From Streptomyces sp. NBC_01497 (GTDB taxonomy: Bacteria; Actinomycetota; Actinomycetes; Streptomycetales; Streptomycetaceae): a DNA stretch of 64,000 nt. This document shows positions 1 through 8,091 of the stretch, one piece after another. The stretch is from NCBI RefSeq assembly GCF_036250695.1, contig NZ_CP109427.1, forward strand, positions 5,642,001-5,706,000. Direction: 5' to 3'. The number at the start of each line of letters is the position of its first letter. The stretch's first letter is position 1. The notes under the pieces were generated by a model. It did not search any database and was not told the DNA's origin. It worked only from the letters and a program-made list of their open reading frames with translations. A program made the position numbers and the translations under genes.

Positions 1-1101
1 GTTGTCGAAGACCCCCGCGAACCCGAGGCCCTTGATCACGAAGCCGTGCAGCAGGTAGCCGCAGATCGTCCCCGTGCCCAGCACCGTGAACCACATGTGC
101 CGGCCGGGCACCCAGGACAGGAAGCACGCCGTCAGCAGCATCGAGCAGAGGAACAGGCCCAGTTCCATGGCGGGCCCGGTCCACCACGCGTGATGCAGCT
201 GCTGCGCGCTGGTGTTGTGGTAGAGCCAGCCGGACGCGAAGCTCGGGGCGATCACGTACGAGAAGGCCAGCGCCGCCAGGACCACCGGCACCGTGAGCAT
301 CCTCACTTCGCGGCGCCGCACCAGCTGGAAGTGCTCCGGCTTCAGGCACAGGCCGAGCACGAAGTACGGGAGGAACTGCAGCACCCGCTGGAGGTCCAGA
401 TCGGTACCGATCGACGGGCAGAACGACGCGAGCATCGCGATCACCAGTGCGACCGGCAGGGGGTGGCGGATCGCCTGCCACAGGGGCGTCGTGAGCCGCC
501 AGACGAACAGGGCGATCAGGAACCAGGTGAGGAACCAGGGGTCCTGGAGGCTGATGGTCAGGTGGTGCGGCTTCTCCCCGGCCCAGCGCAGCAGCGAGTA
601 CGCCGTCTCGAAGATGACGTACGGCACCGCGACGCCCGTCACCAGCCGTTTCAGCTGGTGCGGCCTGGCCGTGAAGGTCCGGGAGAAGTAGCCGGAGATG
701 ACGATGAAGGCCGGCATGTGGAACGTGTAGACGACCATGTACAGCGCCTTGGTCGTGCGGCTGCCGTCCATGATCGGTTCCCACGAGTGGGCCACCGCCA
801 CCAGCACGATCGCCAGGTACTTCGCGTTGTCGAAGTACGCCTCGCGCTTCTTCGCGGCGGGCTTCGCGCGGGCGGCCGGCCCGGCCGTGGCCGCGGGCCT
901 GTCGCGGGAACCGGTCTCCGTGCGCGGCGCGATGGTGGACGTCACACGTCCCGAAGACGTAGCTCGCGTGGACGGATGGCCCGTGCCCGGCGGCGTGTCG
1001 GCCACCGTGGTCGATGCGTTCGCGACGGCCGTGCGGGCGGATTCCTGCTGCCCGTCGCCCGGCCGGGAGGTCTTCTCATATCCCTGTGACGCCTGAACCA
1101 T
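1..1101 (-). CDS. Acyltransferase-3 (OafA/YrhL-type) membrane protein, partial
   Basis: Reading leftward from ATG at 1101, 367 codons stay open and run off the window edge, so the C-terminus is missing. Residues 1-90 form a Pro/Thr/Ala/Arg-rich, probably cytoplasmic tail. From about residue 92 (EAYFDNAKYLAIVLVAVAHS) a typical Acyltransf_3 integral-membrane domain begins, with the conserved early His in the first helix and several further hydrophobic helices. This family transfers acetyl or other acyl groups to extracellular carbohydrates or lipids; the acceptor cannot be told from sequence. No operon partner is visible on the right; the next gene is 470 bp away on the other strand. Confidence 0.85.
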   Translation of the reverse strand, partial: MVQASQGYEKTSRPGDGQQESARTAVANASTTVADTPPGTGHPSTRATSSGRVTSTIAPRTETGSRDRPAATAGPAARAKPAAKKREAYFDNAKYLAIVLVAVAHSWEPIMDGSRTTKALYMVVYTFHMPAFIVISGYFSRTFTARPHQLKRLVTGVAVPYVIFETAYSLLRWAGEKPHHLTISLQDPWFLTWFLIALFVWRLTTPLWQAIRHPLPVALVIAMLASFCPSIGTDLDLQRVLQFLPYFVLGLCLKPEHFQLVRRREVRMLTVPVVLAALAFSYVIAPSFASGWLYHNTSAQQLHHAWWTGPAMELGLFLCSMLLTACFLSWVPGRHMWFTVLGTGTICGYLLHGFVIKGLGFAGVFDN

Positions 1102-1570
1102 TTGACGCACCCTAGACCCGCACAATGCATTTCGTAAAACCGCTGTACCTGATGGCCCATAGGAGCGGGAAACTGACAACAACCGTGCGCTATGCCCTGA
1201 TTCATCCGTCTTCAAGCGGGCATATCGGCACGCTCCGACGTGAGACCCCATCGCACCTCAATTGCCTTCCCGGCGCCCTGGTCGGCGTCGTCCATACATG
1301 CTGTGCTTTACCTGTGTGCGCGCTGAAACGATCGCGTGCGATTCATTTGATTTTCCCGGCGCATTGATCACGGCTGGATGCCGCGCACCGGCGGAAGGTT
1401 GCGGTTGCGATGGTTTGCGGGGCCTGAGGGATGGCGTGTTCTGGCCGTCGATGATTCGTCACTGGGCAGCACGGACACAGGGGTTGGTGGCACGATGGGT
1501 GCCAGCGGGGTGCGAGACGGAGCGCGGTCCCGCGGCCGGCTAGGCGGACCGACCGAGGGTGTGATCAGTT
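1102..1570. other. Intergenic region between divergent genes
   Basis: About 470 bp between the minus-strand acyltransferase and the plus-strand small membrane protein. It must hold both promoters, but I see no convincing sigma-HrdB pair or operator. The middle (about 1110-1370) is poorer in GC than the flanks, consistent with a regulatory zone. No supported gene. Confidence 0.4.
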
Positions 1571-1765
1571 ATGGCCGTTTCAGTGTCCGTAGCGGTGGTG
1601 TTGGCGCTCATCCTGGTGCTGATGATCCGCAGCAAGTCCATCAAGGGCGGACCCGCCATCGTGGCGATCCTGTTCGGTTTCTTCCTTGCGTCGACGGACA
1701 TCGCTCCGTCCGTGAACAGGTTCATGAACTCGATAGGGGACACGATCAGCCAGATCCACTTCTGA
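1571..1765 (+). CDS. Small hydrophobic membrane protein, hypothetical
   Basis: A 64-aa protein with two predicted hydrophobic helices: residues 2-19 (AVSVSVAVVLALILVLMI), then a short basic linker (RSKSIKGG), then residues 28-41 (AIVAILFGFFLAS). The amphipathic C-terminal tail has Asn and Asp. A GAGGG ribosome-binding site at 1555-1559 lies about 11 nt before the ATG. Proteins of this size and pattern recur in streptomycete chromosomes and plasmids, but I know no function. A strong hairpin terminator follows at 1918-1952, so the gene is probably monocistronic. Confidence 0.6.
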   Translation: MAVSVSVAVVLALILVLMIRSKSIKGGPAIVAILFGFFLASTDIAPSVNRFMNSIGDTISQIHF

Positions 1766-2140
1766 CCTGTCCCCGGCCGTCTCCGGTCGCCCGCCACCGT
1801 CTCGTCGCGCCGGCGGGCCACCGTGAGCGGCGGGCCACCGTGACGAGGGCGCTCACGGTGCCACCGCCGCGCGCGAGCGCGACGGCGACGACCGGAGTGG
1901 GAACGGGAAACAGCGACGGCCCGGCAGGCGGGACGAGACCGCCTGCCGGGCCGACGTCATGGCGGCAGGCGTCCACGTGCACGCCGGGGCGGGCAACGGG
2001 AACCCGGCCCGCTCAGCCGGCTCGGGACACTTTTACGCGGTCCCCCCGACCGCCGGGACGCCGGCCCGCGGGGGAGTGGCTGGGCCGCCGCGGGCCCCGG
2101 GGTCACCGACCGATCGGGTTCGCGTGGGCCGCGCTCGTGC
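1766..2140. other. Intergenic region between convergent small genes
   Basis: About 375 bp of GC-rich DNA holding the bidirectional hairpin at 1918-1952 and no coding frame I can support. Confidence 0.4.
1918..1952. terminator. Bidirectional hairpin terminator
   Basis: Perfect 14-bp inverted repeat (1918-1931 and 1939-1952) around a 7-nt loop, between convergent small genes. No T-run follows, as is usual in Streptomyces. Confidence 0.65.
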
Positions 2141-2335
2141 TCAGTCGCCGTCGGGCAGCTGATCGACGGGGTTCCCCGCCGACTCCCGCCGCTGCGCCAC
2201 CGCCGCGGCCAGGGCCAGCAGGGCCTCGACCTGAGCGTGCGCCAGGAGTTGGTCCGGGCTGCGGCCGCCCCGCCACTTCTCACTTGCGTCCAGTAGTTCC
2301 CGAGCCCTGTGAGCATGCGCGGCATGGTCCGACAC
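2141..2335 (-). CDS. Small hypothetical protein
   Basis: A 64-aa frame starting MSDHAAHAHRARELLDASEK and ending acidic (DQLPDGD). It is Ala/Leu-rich and probably helical (HAQVEALLALAAAVAQRR), without membrane segments or a signal peptide. Small Ala-rich proteins of this shape are widespread in Streptomyces; the function is unknown. It lies just outside the integrated element and is convergent with the gene at 1571. Confidence 0.5.
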   Translation of the reverse strand: MSDHAAHAHRARELLDASEKWRGGRSPDQLLAHAQVEALLALAAAVAQRRESAGNPVDQLPDGD

Positions 2336-2539
2336 AAGAACCCCCCGTCGTGTTCGAGGTCTTTACCGTAGCGATCGCGGCAGGCCGGCGCTGCAGTTTG
2401 CACGGAGGCGCCGGGCGCGGGCGACCGCGTCCCCTCAACTCAACGCGCCCCCGGGGCCGTCGTGGGGGCGTACAAGGGTGAACGGTCCATGGGCGCGGGG
2501 GCCGCAGGTCCGGACGCGGGCCGACCGAAGGCCGGAAAC

Positions 2540-2586
2540 GGCCGGGGGCCGGGCCGGGGAGATGAACCCCGGCCCGGCCCCCGGCC
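2540..2586. terminator. Very stable hairpin; probable original terminator of tRNA-Gly
   Basis: Perfect 20-bp inverted repeat (2540-2559 and 2567-2586) with the 7-nt loop AGATGAA, ending 2 bp before the att core. Before integration it would have lain directly downstream of the minus-strand tRNA-Gly gene, so it is probably that gene's terminator, now separated from it by the element. Confidence 0.75.
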
Positions 2587-2588
2587 GA

Positions 2589-2634
2589 TGGAGCGGGCGA
2601 CGGGAATCGAACCCGCGTAGCTAGTTTGGAAGAC
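2589..2634 (-). repeat. Left attachment site: 46-bp copy of the tRNA-Gly 3' end
   Basis: Identical over 46 bp to 12963-13008. It covers the CCA end, acceptor strand, T-arm, variable region and anticodon stem 3' strand of tRNA-Gly; beyond 2634 the sequence no longer follows the tRNA. This marks the crossover segment of site-specific integration. Confidence 0.95.
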
Positions 2635-2734
2635 CTGCTACGTTGCCCAAGCCTGACCTGCGAGTCCTGTGACCTGTGCATGTAGTGCTGCCAGACCTTG
2701 GGACCCCGCAGTTCCCCGCCGCGTCCCCTTGCGC

Positions 2735-2755
2735 CGGGCACGCAACGGGCACGTC
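2735..2755 (+). promoter_or_regulatory. Candidate integrase/Xis arm-binding repeat, left arm
   Basis: This 21-bp stretch matches 12871-12891 at 18 of 21 positions in the same orientation. The two lie 101 bp and 72 bp from the att core on opposite sides of the joined attP, the geometry expected of integrase arm sites. TGACCTG also occurs at 2654-2660, 2670-2676 and 12944-12950. Confidence 0.35.
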
Positions 2756-2936
2756 ACATCAGCTTGAGGATGATCGGTGTCAGGGCCGTTATGGCGCTGG
2801 CGAGCGCTGTGATGAGAGACACGACGTCGGTGACTCTCCGATGTTGAGTCGGCCGACTCACCTGGGGTAACCTCACGCTACCGCTAAAGTCTTGTTCACT
2901 CACGACTTTGGTGGGCGGGCGATCGTCATGCGGCAT
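2754..2936 (-). CDS. Small hypothetical AICE-end protein
   Basis: A 60-aa frame starting MPHDDRPPTKVVSEQDF with a charged N-terminal half and a hydrophobic C-terminal helix (VVSLITALASAITALTPIIL). Weak ribosome-binding site. It is the first open frame inside the left att site, and its tail looks membrane-active. I do not recognise the family. It could be spurious, although its codon use is not the usual shadow pattern. Confidence 0.35.
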   Translation of the reverse strand: MPHDDRPPTKVVSEQDFSGSVRLPQVSRPTQHRRVTDVVSLITALASAITALTPIILKLM

Positions 2937-3536
2937 GTGATTGATCCTCGTTGACAGGCTGTAGGGCACGGATCTTGGCGGAGCGTGCCGTACGGCCACT
3001 TTGGCGTTCAATTCTCGGAGATTTTAGCGTACTTGCCGCTCGCCTCACGCGGCCCAACTTCCCCGACCACCACTCGCCCTTGCTCCCATCCCGTCCGCCT
3101 TCGACCCACACACCGTGGAGCGGGCGTGGTTCATGGCGTCCAGGTGGAGCGCGCCACTGTACGAACGACCTGGACGCCATGGGCCGCGTCTGCTCGGCTC
3201 TGCCTGGGTCGAAGGTGGTCGGGATGGGAGCCCCCCACGCTCACCCCGACGATGCCGGCACTCGCAGGACGGGCCATCCCACCCCGGACGCATGAGCGCC
3301 CCCGCCGGAGGCATGTCCTTGTCCGTGAGCTGCCGTAGGGCCTTCGGTTCGTCTCCTTCTGGCCCCGGCCCTTCCCTCTCGTGGGCGCGCGTCGGCGCAG
3401 CGCGGGCGGAGCGGGCCGAAGGCAGGAGCGGCGCCCGGAGCGGAGCCGGGAAGCGCGCCCGGCGGAGCGGAGCGCAGCCGGGTGCCTTGATGAGGTAGAG
3501 AAACCTGTAACAGCCCCTGGCTTCGGGTCGGTTGGA
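2937..3536. other. AICE left-end noncoding region
   Basis: About 600 bp without a supportable gene. It holds a relatively AT-rich stretch (2940-3040), the 148-bp imperfect palindrome at 3083-3230, and a very GC-rich segment (3390-3490) with repeated GGAGCGGAGC-like units. This is a plausible place for a cis-acting transfer locus or a single-strand origin; that is inference only. Confidence 0.4.
3083..3230. repeat. 148-bp imperfect palindrome
   Basis: Outer arms 3083-3108 and 3205-3230 (26 bp, 2 mismatches) enclose perfect 14-bp inner arms 3132-3145 and 3168-3181 at symmetric spacing. The segments between them still match about half the time when folded. As single strand this would form one long hairpin with a 22-nt loop. 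Confidence 0.8.
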
Positions 3537-4196
3537 CTACACGCCTGCCGGGTCGATGAGGCGGCTGGTAAAGCCCGCGTGGCACAGCCGGTCGTAGGCC
3601 TGCATCACATCGTCCGGCACTGTCTGGCCGATCATGTAGCCCTGCTCTGGGTAGATCAGTAGCCGCTGAAGCGCACCCACGAGCATGTCGATGACCAGGC
3701 GGCCGTCTCCTATGGAATCGACGTACTCGCCGAACGTCATCGGGGTGGACGCGCTGATGATCTCGACTTCCGGCCACACCTTCCGGGCGGTGGCGTATGC
3801 CCGCCTCTCTTCATACGGCTTGCTGACCAGGAGCACGGAGGAGACGGTTACGCCGGCCTCTTCCAGCACGGCCTTGGAGAAACGGATGTTCTCGCCGGTG
3901 TTCCTCGCCCTGGGCTCGACGAGTACGGCGGAGCCGGGTACGCCGAGTTCCAGCGCCCGTTCCCGGTAGTGGACTGCCTCGCCACGCGGCATGCGCTCAC
4001 GCGTGGTCGGGCTGGTCGCTCCGGTGAAGACAAGCAATGGGGTCAATCCGCGCTTATAGAGGCTGACCGCTGTGTCGGCCACGCCCAGGTCATGGCTACC
4101 CAAGCCGATCGCGACTGAGCAGGGCCTCAGGGTGTGGCCGACCTGGTGGTAGTCCCACAGACGTTGTGCGTCGTCCCATGCTTGCGTCGAGATCAT
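3537..4196 (-). CDS. DUF218/YdcF-SanA family protein
   Basis: A 219-aa soluble protein with the DUF218 pattern: an early CSVAIGLGSHDLGVADTA segment, TPLLVFTGATSPTTRERMPRGEA, then PRARNTGENIRFSK and a VLLVSKPYEERRAYATARK strand. The family is a Rossmann-like fold with unknown or possibly sugar- or nucleotide-related substrates. It lacks the membrane anchor of E. coli SanA/YdcF. Its ATG overlaps the TAA of the upstream gntR gene by one base (TAATG), so the two are translationally coupled. This pair is common in streptomycete AICEs. Its role in the element is unknown. Confidence 0.85.
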   Translation of the reverse strand: MISTQAWDDAQRLWDYHQVGHTLRPCSVAIGLGSHDLGVADTAVSLYKRGLTPLLVFTGATSPTTRERMPRGEAVHYRERALELGVPGSAVLVEPRARNTGENIRFSKAVLEEAGVTVSSVLLVSKPYEERRAYATARKVWPEVEIISASTPMTFGEYVDSIGDGRLVIDMLVGALQRLLIYPEQGYMIGQTVPDDVMQAYDRLCHAGFTSRLIDPAGV

Positions 4197-4996
4197 TACT
4201 GCCCCTTCTCCCGCTTCGCGGAGTCCGGGACCTTGAAGTCGTACTCCCAGGCAAAGCGCGAAGCAGCGTGCACACCAATGGCGAACTCCACCACTGTGTC
4301 AGAGGCGGTGTAGGTCGTCCGGTGCAGCTCTACGACAGGCTCACCCGGAGGGAGCTGCAAAAGCTTCACCTCCTCGGAGGACGGCGGACGAGCGAAGATC
4401 CGTTCTTTCATGTGGTCGATCTCGTACCCGGCGTCGTACAGCACTCTGAACCCACCGCCACGTCCGGCAGGGCCGGGGGTCGGGTCCACGATTCGCGTGC
4501 CCTCGACGTGCTCCGGTCGGTAGTAGCTCGTGAGCGTGTGGGTCGGCTGGTCGCCTTCCTTCACGACGCGAGCGCGCGCGTAGACCTCTGCGCCCTCAGG
4601 TAGACCGTGTGCTGCCGCGACGAGCGGCGGGGCCTCGATGCGGCTCACCGTTTGGGTCTGCTCGTTCCGGCGGTAGCTGCGTCCTGACGCCACCCGGTCC
4701 GCGATAAACGCCACCTCGTCACCGTCACGCCACTTGGCCTTGTCGTATCGGGCAATACCGAGCCGCTTGAGCGGCACTCGCTGGCGTACGACCGTGCCGT
4801 GACCTCGTGACGACGTGACCAAGCCTTCGGCCTCAAGGGCTTTGTAGGCCTGGTGGACGGTGGACTTAGAGCCCTCGCCGTTCTCGACCAGTTCCCTGAT
4901 CTGCGGAAGCTGTGTGCCAGGCGGGTATTTGCCCTGCTCACCCCGCTTGATCTCTTCAGCCAGCTTGTCCGCCAGCTCCCGCCACTTTGGCGCCAT
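4196..4996 (-). CDS. GntR-family repressor with UTRA domain (KorSA-like)
   Basis: A 266-aa regulator. Residues 1-75 are a GntR winged helix (KWRELADKLAEEIKRGE, then LPQIRELVENG, then STVHQAYKALEAEGLV). Residues from about 95 to 250 form a UTRA ligand-binding domain of the HutC subfamily. The ATG at 4996 is preferred over an upstream TTG because AGAGGAGA lies just before it. It diverges from the transfer operon. Three copies of an AGTCCTAGGACT palindrome lie in the intervening region, so it probably represses the transfer genes and itself, as KorSA does in pSAM2. The ligand is unknown. Confidence 0.92.
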   Translation of the reverse strand: MAPKWRELADKLAEEIKRGEQGKYPPGTQLPQIRELVENGEGSKSTVHQAYKALEAEGLVTSSRGHGTVVRQRVPLKRLGIARYDKAKWRDGDEVAFIADRVASGRSYRRNEQTQTVSRIEAPPLVAAAHGLPEGAEVYARARVVKEGDQPTHTLTSYYRPEHVEGTRIVDPTPGPAGRGGGFRVLYDAGYEIDHMKERIFARPPSSEEVKLLQLPPGEPVVELHRTTYTASDTVVEFAIGVHAASRFAWEYDFKVPDSAKREKGQ

Positions 4997-5030
4997 TGGG
5001 CGTCTCCTCTCGACAGATCTAGTCAAACAC

Positions 5031-5101
5031 AGTCCCAGGACTGTTGACAGTCCTAGGACTGCGAGTCATAGTCTTCCTAACGCGTTCGCAGTCCTAGGAC
5101 A
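5031..5101. promoter_or_regulatory. Three palindromic operators for the GntR repressor
   Basis: Copies of the palindrome AGTCCTAGGACT at 5031-5042 (one mismatch), 5049-5060 (perfect; extends to 14 bp as CAGTCCTAGGACTG at 5048-5061) and 5090-5101 (last base differs). Centres are 18 and 41 bp apart. They lie between the divergent gntR and the transfer operon and overlap a candidate promoter. Confidence 0.8.
5044..5074 (+). promoter_or_regulatory. Candidate promoter of the AICE transfer operon
   Basis: TTGACA at 5044-5049 matches the -35 consensus. TAGTCT at 5069-5074 (19-bp spacer) is a possible -10; TCATAG at 5066-5071 is an alternative with a 16-bp spacer. Operator 2 lies within the spacer, so repressor binding would block polymerase. 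Confidence 0.5.
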
Positions 5102-5157
5102 GCGAGCCGCGCGGCCTTATTTGGGCTGCGCCAACGCATCGACTCAGGGAGTACTAC

Positions 5158-5487
5158 ATGCCGTCCTTCAAGATCGACGTTTCGACCGCTGTGGTGTTCG
5201 TGGCGACTGCGCCGGCGCCGAAGCTCGTCAACAAGCAGACCGGTGAGATTGCGATGGACCGGGAGACCGGTGCTCAGCTCGCGACGGTGGGTCTGCTGAT
5301 CTCGGATGAGGGGGAGGGCAACCTCTACCAGGTGACCGTGCCGTCCACGGGTATCCCGGAGGGACTCGCGCCGGGTACTCCGGTGTCGGTGATCGGCCTC
5401 AAGGCGCGGGACTGGGAGAACGAGTTCAACGGGCAGAAGCGCCACGGGATCAGCTTCCGCGCGGTCTCCATCGTGGCGGGGGCCTGA
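5158..5487 (+). CDS. Small conserved protein preceding TraB (SCO3933-type)
   Basis: A 109-aa soluble, probably beta-rich protein (MPSFKIDVSTAVVFVATAPA, then TGEIAMDRETGAQLATVGLL, then GLKARDWENEFNGQKRHGIS). Proteins of this type stand just before the FtsK-like transfer gene in many streptomycete AICEs and are usually called SCO3933-family regulatory proteins. The exact role is not known to me. It is the first gene after the operator region and ends 5 bp before traB. Confidence 0.7.
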   Translation: MPSFKIDVSTAVVFVATAPAPKLVNKQTGEIAMDRETGAQLATVGLLISDEGEGNLYQVTVPSTGIPEGLAPGTPVSVIGLKARDWENEFNGQKRHGISFRAVSIVAGA

Positions 5488-5492
5488 TCCCC

Positions 5493-6842
5493 ATGACGGA
5501 CGTGTCCACGCTGCTCGAACTCTCCGGCGTCGCCGCCGGTGCGGGCGGGATCGGCTATGCGAAGGTCCGCGCTCCTCGCGTGTACTGGTCGCTGGTGGGC
5601 CTGCCCGTCGCGATAGGCCGCTTCACCACCACCTACTCCTCGACCATGGACGTGTGCGGCCTGACGGTGCAGCCGTCGCGTCTGCGGGCGTTCCTGGTCC
5701 GCAATGTGGCCCGGCGCTCGGAGGTGCAGCCGGTTCCGCCGAAGGTCCGCCGGGTGCGGGGCACGTCGACGGGGATGCGGGTCACGCTGCGTCTGCCGGC
5801 CGGTTTGGAGCCTGCCGACGTGGCCGCCGCGTCCGAGCGACTGCGTCACGCCTGGGGTGTCCACTCGGTGCACGTCACCACGACCAAGCCCGGCTTCGTG
5901 GAACTGCGGATGACCGGCTACGACGTCCTGCGGCGGGTGCGGATGCCGCGCCGGGTGCCCTCGGGCCCCATGGTGGTGCCGGTCGCGCAGCGCGATGACG
6001 GGTCGGCGTTCGTGCGGGACTACCGCAAGGTTCCGCACGCTCTGACTCTCGGGGCGAATCAGTCGGGCAAGTCCATGTACCAGCGCAACCTGGTCAAGGG
6101 CCTCGCCAAACTCCCGGTGGGCCTGGTGGGGATCGACTGCAAACGCGGTGTCGAGCAGCGCCCCTACGCCGCACGGCTGTCGGCTCTGGCGACGAACCGG
6201 GATGAGGCTGCCGGCCTGCTGGACGTCCTGGTCTCGGAGATGGAGACCAGGTTCGACCTGCTGAGCGAGTACGGCGTATCCGACCTGTGGGAACTGCCCG
6301 CAGAGGTGCGTCCGGTGCCGCTGGTGGTGCTGGTGGATGAGGTCGCGGAACTCTTCCTCACCTCGGCACGGAAGGAGGAGGAGCGCCGGGACGGGATGGT
6401 CATGCAGATGGTCCGTCTCGCCCAGATGGCTCGCGCCGTGGGGATCTTCCTGGAGGTGTGTGGGCAGCGTTTCGGCTCCGAACTCGGCAAGGGTGCTACC
6501 GCTTTGCGTGCTCAGCTCACGGGCCGGGTCGTGCACCGGGTCAACGACAAGCAGACCGCTGAGATGGGGCTCGGGGACATCGCCCCGGAAGCCGTGTTCG
6601 CTGCGACCGCCATCCCTGCGGATCGCCCTGGCGTCGCGGTGGCCGGTGACTCCTCCGGTGGCTGGTCCCGCATCCGCACACCGGAAACCACCCCCGCCGA
6701 AGCCGGCGCCGTCTGCCGCGCCTTCGCCCACCTCACCCCGGACCTGCCGTTCCTGGCAGCGTTCCGGCCCATCGTGCCCGCCGATCCGGCCGCACCAGTC
6801 GAGGGCCCGTCGCTGGTCAAGCCCCGGCCCGTCACCGACTAA
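5493..6842 (+). CDS. traSA: FtsK/SpoIIIE-type conjugal DNA translocase (TraB/TraSA)
   Basis: A 449-aa ATPase that moves double-stranded AICE DNA between mycelia. The N-terminal 60 residues carry a weak hydrophobic stretch. Walker A is GANQSGKS at residues 187-194 and Walker B is VVLVDE with D282-E283. The C-terminal part contains the MARAVGIFLEVCGQRFGSEL segment typical of FtsK motors and ends in a Pro-rich tail. In the family, the C-terminus recognises clt repeats on the element. It follows the small regulatory gene by 5 bp and is part of the repressor-controlled operon. Confidence 0.92.
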   Translation: MTDVSTLLELSGVAAGAGGIGYAKVRAPRVYWSLVGLPVAIGRFTTTYSSTMDVCGLTVQPSRLRAFLVRNVARRSEVQPVPPKVRRVRGTSTGMRVTLRLPAGLEPADVAAASERLRHAWGVHSVHVTTTKPGFVELRMTGYDVLRRVRMPRRVPSGPMVVPVAQRDDGSAFVRDYRKVPHALTLGANQSGKSMYQRNLVKGLAKLPVGLVGIDCKRGVEQRPYAARLSALATNRDEAAGLLDVLVSEMETRFDLLSEYGVSDLWELPAEVRPVPLVVLVDEVAELFLTSARKEEERRDGMVMQMVRLAQMARAVGIFLEVCGQRFGSELGKGATALRAQLTGRVVHRVNDKQTAEMGLGDIAPEAVFAATAIPADRPGVAVAGDSSGGWSRIRTPETTPAEAGAVCRAFAHLTPDLPFLAAFRPIVPADPAAPVEGPSLVKPRPVTD

Positions 6843-6926
6843 CACCCCCTGCTCCACCGGTTGGCGTGACCGTCTCGCGCCAGGTCCCTACCCCGCCCAT
6901 GCCTGAAACCGGAAGGGAGAACCGCC

Positions 6927-7112
6927 ATGGCCCGCAAGACCACCACCCGCTCCGCCGCGAAGGTCCCGGCTGAACCGTCCGCCTGCACGTCGTGCAAGGG
7001 CTCGGGGCAGGTTGCCCGGACCGTCCGCGTCGGCCGCCGGCAACGCGTCGTCGGCCAACAGGAGGGCCTGTGCCTGACCTGCCTCGGCTCCGGACTGGAC
7101 CCCAACGCCTGA
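6927..7112 (+). CDS. CxxC zinc-ribbon mini-protein
   Basis: 61 aa, starting MARKTTTRSAAKVPAEPSA. It has two Cys pairs: CTSCKGSG and CLTCLGSG, with a basic VGRRQR linker. The CxxCxGxG repeats resemble half of the DnaJ zinc finger and probably bind one zinc. GGAAGGGAGA lies upstream. Such mini-proteins are frequent between traB and spd in AICEs; function unknown. Confidence 0.75.
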   Translation: MARKTTTRSAAKVPAEPSACTSCKGSGQVARTVRVGRRQRVVGQQEGLCLTCLGSGLDPNA

Positions 7113-7178
7113 CCACCCGGGCGCCGGGCGGCCACCTCGACCGCCCGGCCCCTCAACCTCTGAAAGGAGGTGTCCGGT

Positions 7179-7868
7179 ATGCCGCGCATCCGCTTCGACG
7201 CCGTGTTGATCCAAGCAGTGATCGCCGGAGCACTGTCCTTCGCCCACCTGCACGACCTGGCCGAAGCCGCCGGACAACATGGCTGGAAAGCCTGGGCCTA
7301 CCCCATCAGCGTCGACCTGCTGTTGATGGCCGCATGGCGCCGCATGCGCACCCTGCACGCCGACAAGCAGCCGGCTGGCTCCGCGTGGGCCTGGTTCGTC
7401 GTCGCACTCATCGCCTCGCTCGGGGCGAACGTCTCGACCGCCGGCCTACTCGACCTGCACGCCGTACCCGCCTGGCTGCGCATCCTCGTCGCCGGATGGC
7501 CCGCCATCGCCTTCCTCGGCGGCACCCTGCTGGCCCACAACCCCACCTCGACGCCCGACGAAATGCCGGTCGAGCTGGCGCCGGAACCGGCCGCTGACCT
7601 GATGACTGTCGAACGCGAGGCTGACCAGGCCCCAGAACTGCCCGCCCCCGAACCGGCACCCGCACCCGATCCCGCTCCGAAATCGATACTCCCGGAGCCC
7701 GCTACCCCCTCACCCCCGGCGGTTCCTCCGGCCCTGCTCGACCACGCGCGCAAGCTCGCCGACACCCACCACGCAGCAACCGGCCAGTCGATCGACGCGG
7801 ACACCCTCCGTCTCCGCCTTGGCGTCGCCGGCCCCCTCGCAGCCTCCATCGCCGCGCAACTCGCCTGA
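7179..7868 (+). CDS. DUF2637 membrane protein (Spd-type spread protein)
   Basis: 229 aa from the ATG at 7179. The GTG at 7170 would fall on the AAAGGAGG ribosome-binding site (7163-7170) and is rejected. The N-terminal half has about four hydrophobic helices (QAVIAGALSFAHLHDLAEAA, then AYPISVDLLLMAAWR, then WAWFVVALIASLGANVSTAG, then LRILVAGWPAIAFLGGTLL). This is the DUF2637 pattern of Streptomyces plasmid spread proteins. An acidic Pro-rich linker and a small helical C-terminal domain follow. In the family, Spd proteins help move the element across septa in the recipient mycelium; that role is assigned by family and context. Confidence 0.85.
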   Translation: MPRIRFDAVLIQAVIAGALSFAHLHDLAEAAGQHGWKAWAYPISVDLLLMAAWRRMRTLHADKQPAGSAWAWFVVALIASLGANVSTAGLLDLHAVPAWLRILVAGWPAIAFLGGTLLAHNPTSTPDEMPVELAPEPAADLMTVEREADQAPELPAPEPAPAPDPAPKSILPEPATPSPPAVPPALLDHARKLADTHHAATGQSIDADTLRLRLGVAGPLAASIAAQLA

Positions 7869-7887
7869 CACCGAAGGGACGTTCCTC

Positions 7888-8076
7888 ATGCCGCGTCCGC
7901 GCCGCTTCTACGACGTGATCCGCATCGGCCCCGTACAGGTCGGCTCGCACTACGACGGTCACGGCCGCACCAAGCACACCGCGACCTGCACGGCGCCCGG
8001 CTGCAACTTCTCCACCGACAAGCCCGACAGGTCCGGCGCCGAACTCGCCGCCCGCACCCACCGCTGCAACCCCTGA
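7888..8076 (+). CDS. Mobile element transfer protein (SpdA-like)
   Basis: 62 aa, MPRPRRFYDVIRIGPVQVGS, then a CTAPGCNFSTD segment and a final AARTHRCNP. The Cys/His arrangement (CxxxxC and HxC) suggests a small zinc fold. This is a recurring AICE protein usually called mobile element transfer protein. The ATG at 7888 has GAAGGGA nine bases upstream. It lies between the two Spd membrane proteins. Confidence 0.82.
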   Translation: MPRPRRFYDVIRIGPVQVGSHYDGHGRTKHTATCTAPGCNFSTDKPDRSGAELAARTHRCNP

Positions 8077-8091
8077 GGAAGGACAAGCCCC

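Noticed and set aside
3045..3498. Short open frames on both strands over the 148-bp palindrome
   Set aside because: The similar peptides on both strands are a by-product of the inverted repeat, and none has a ribosome-binding site.
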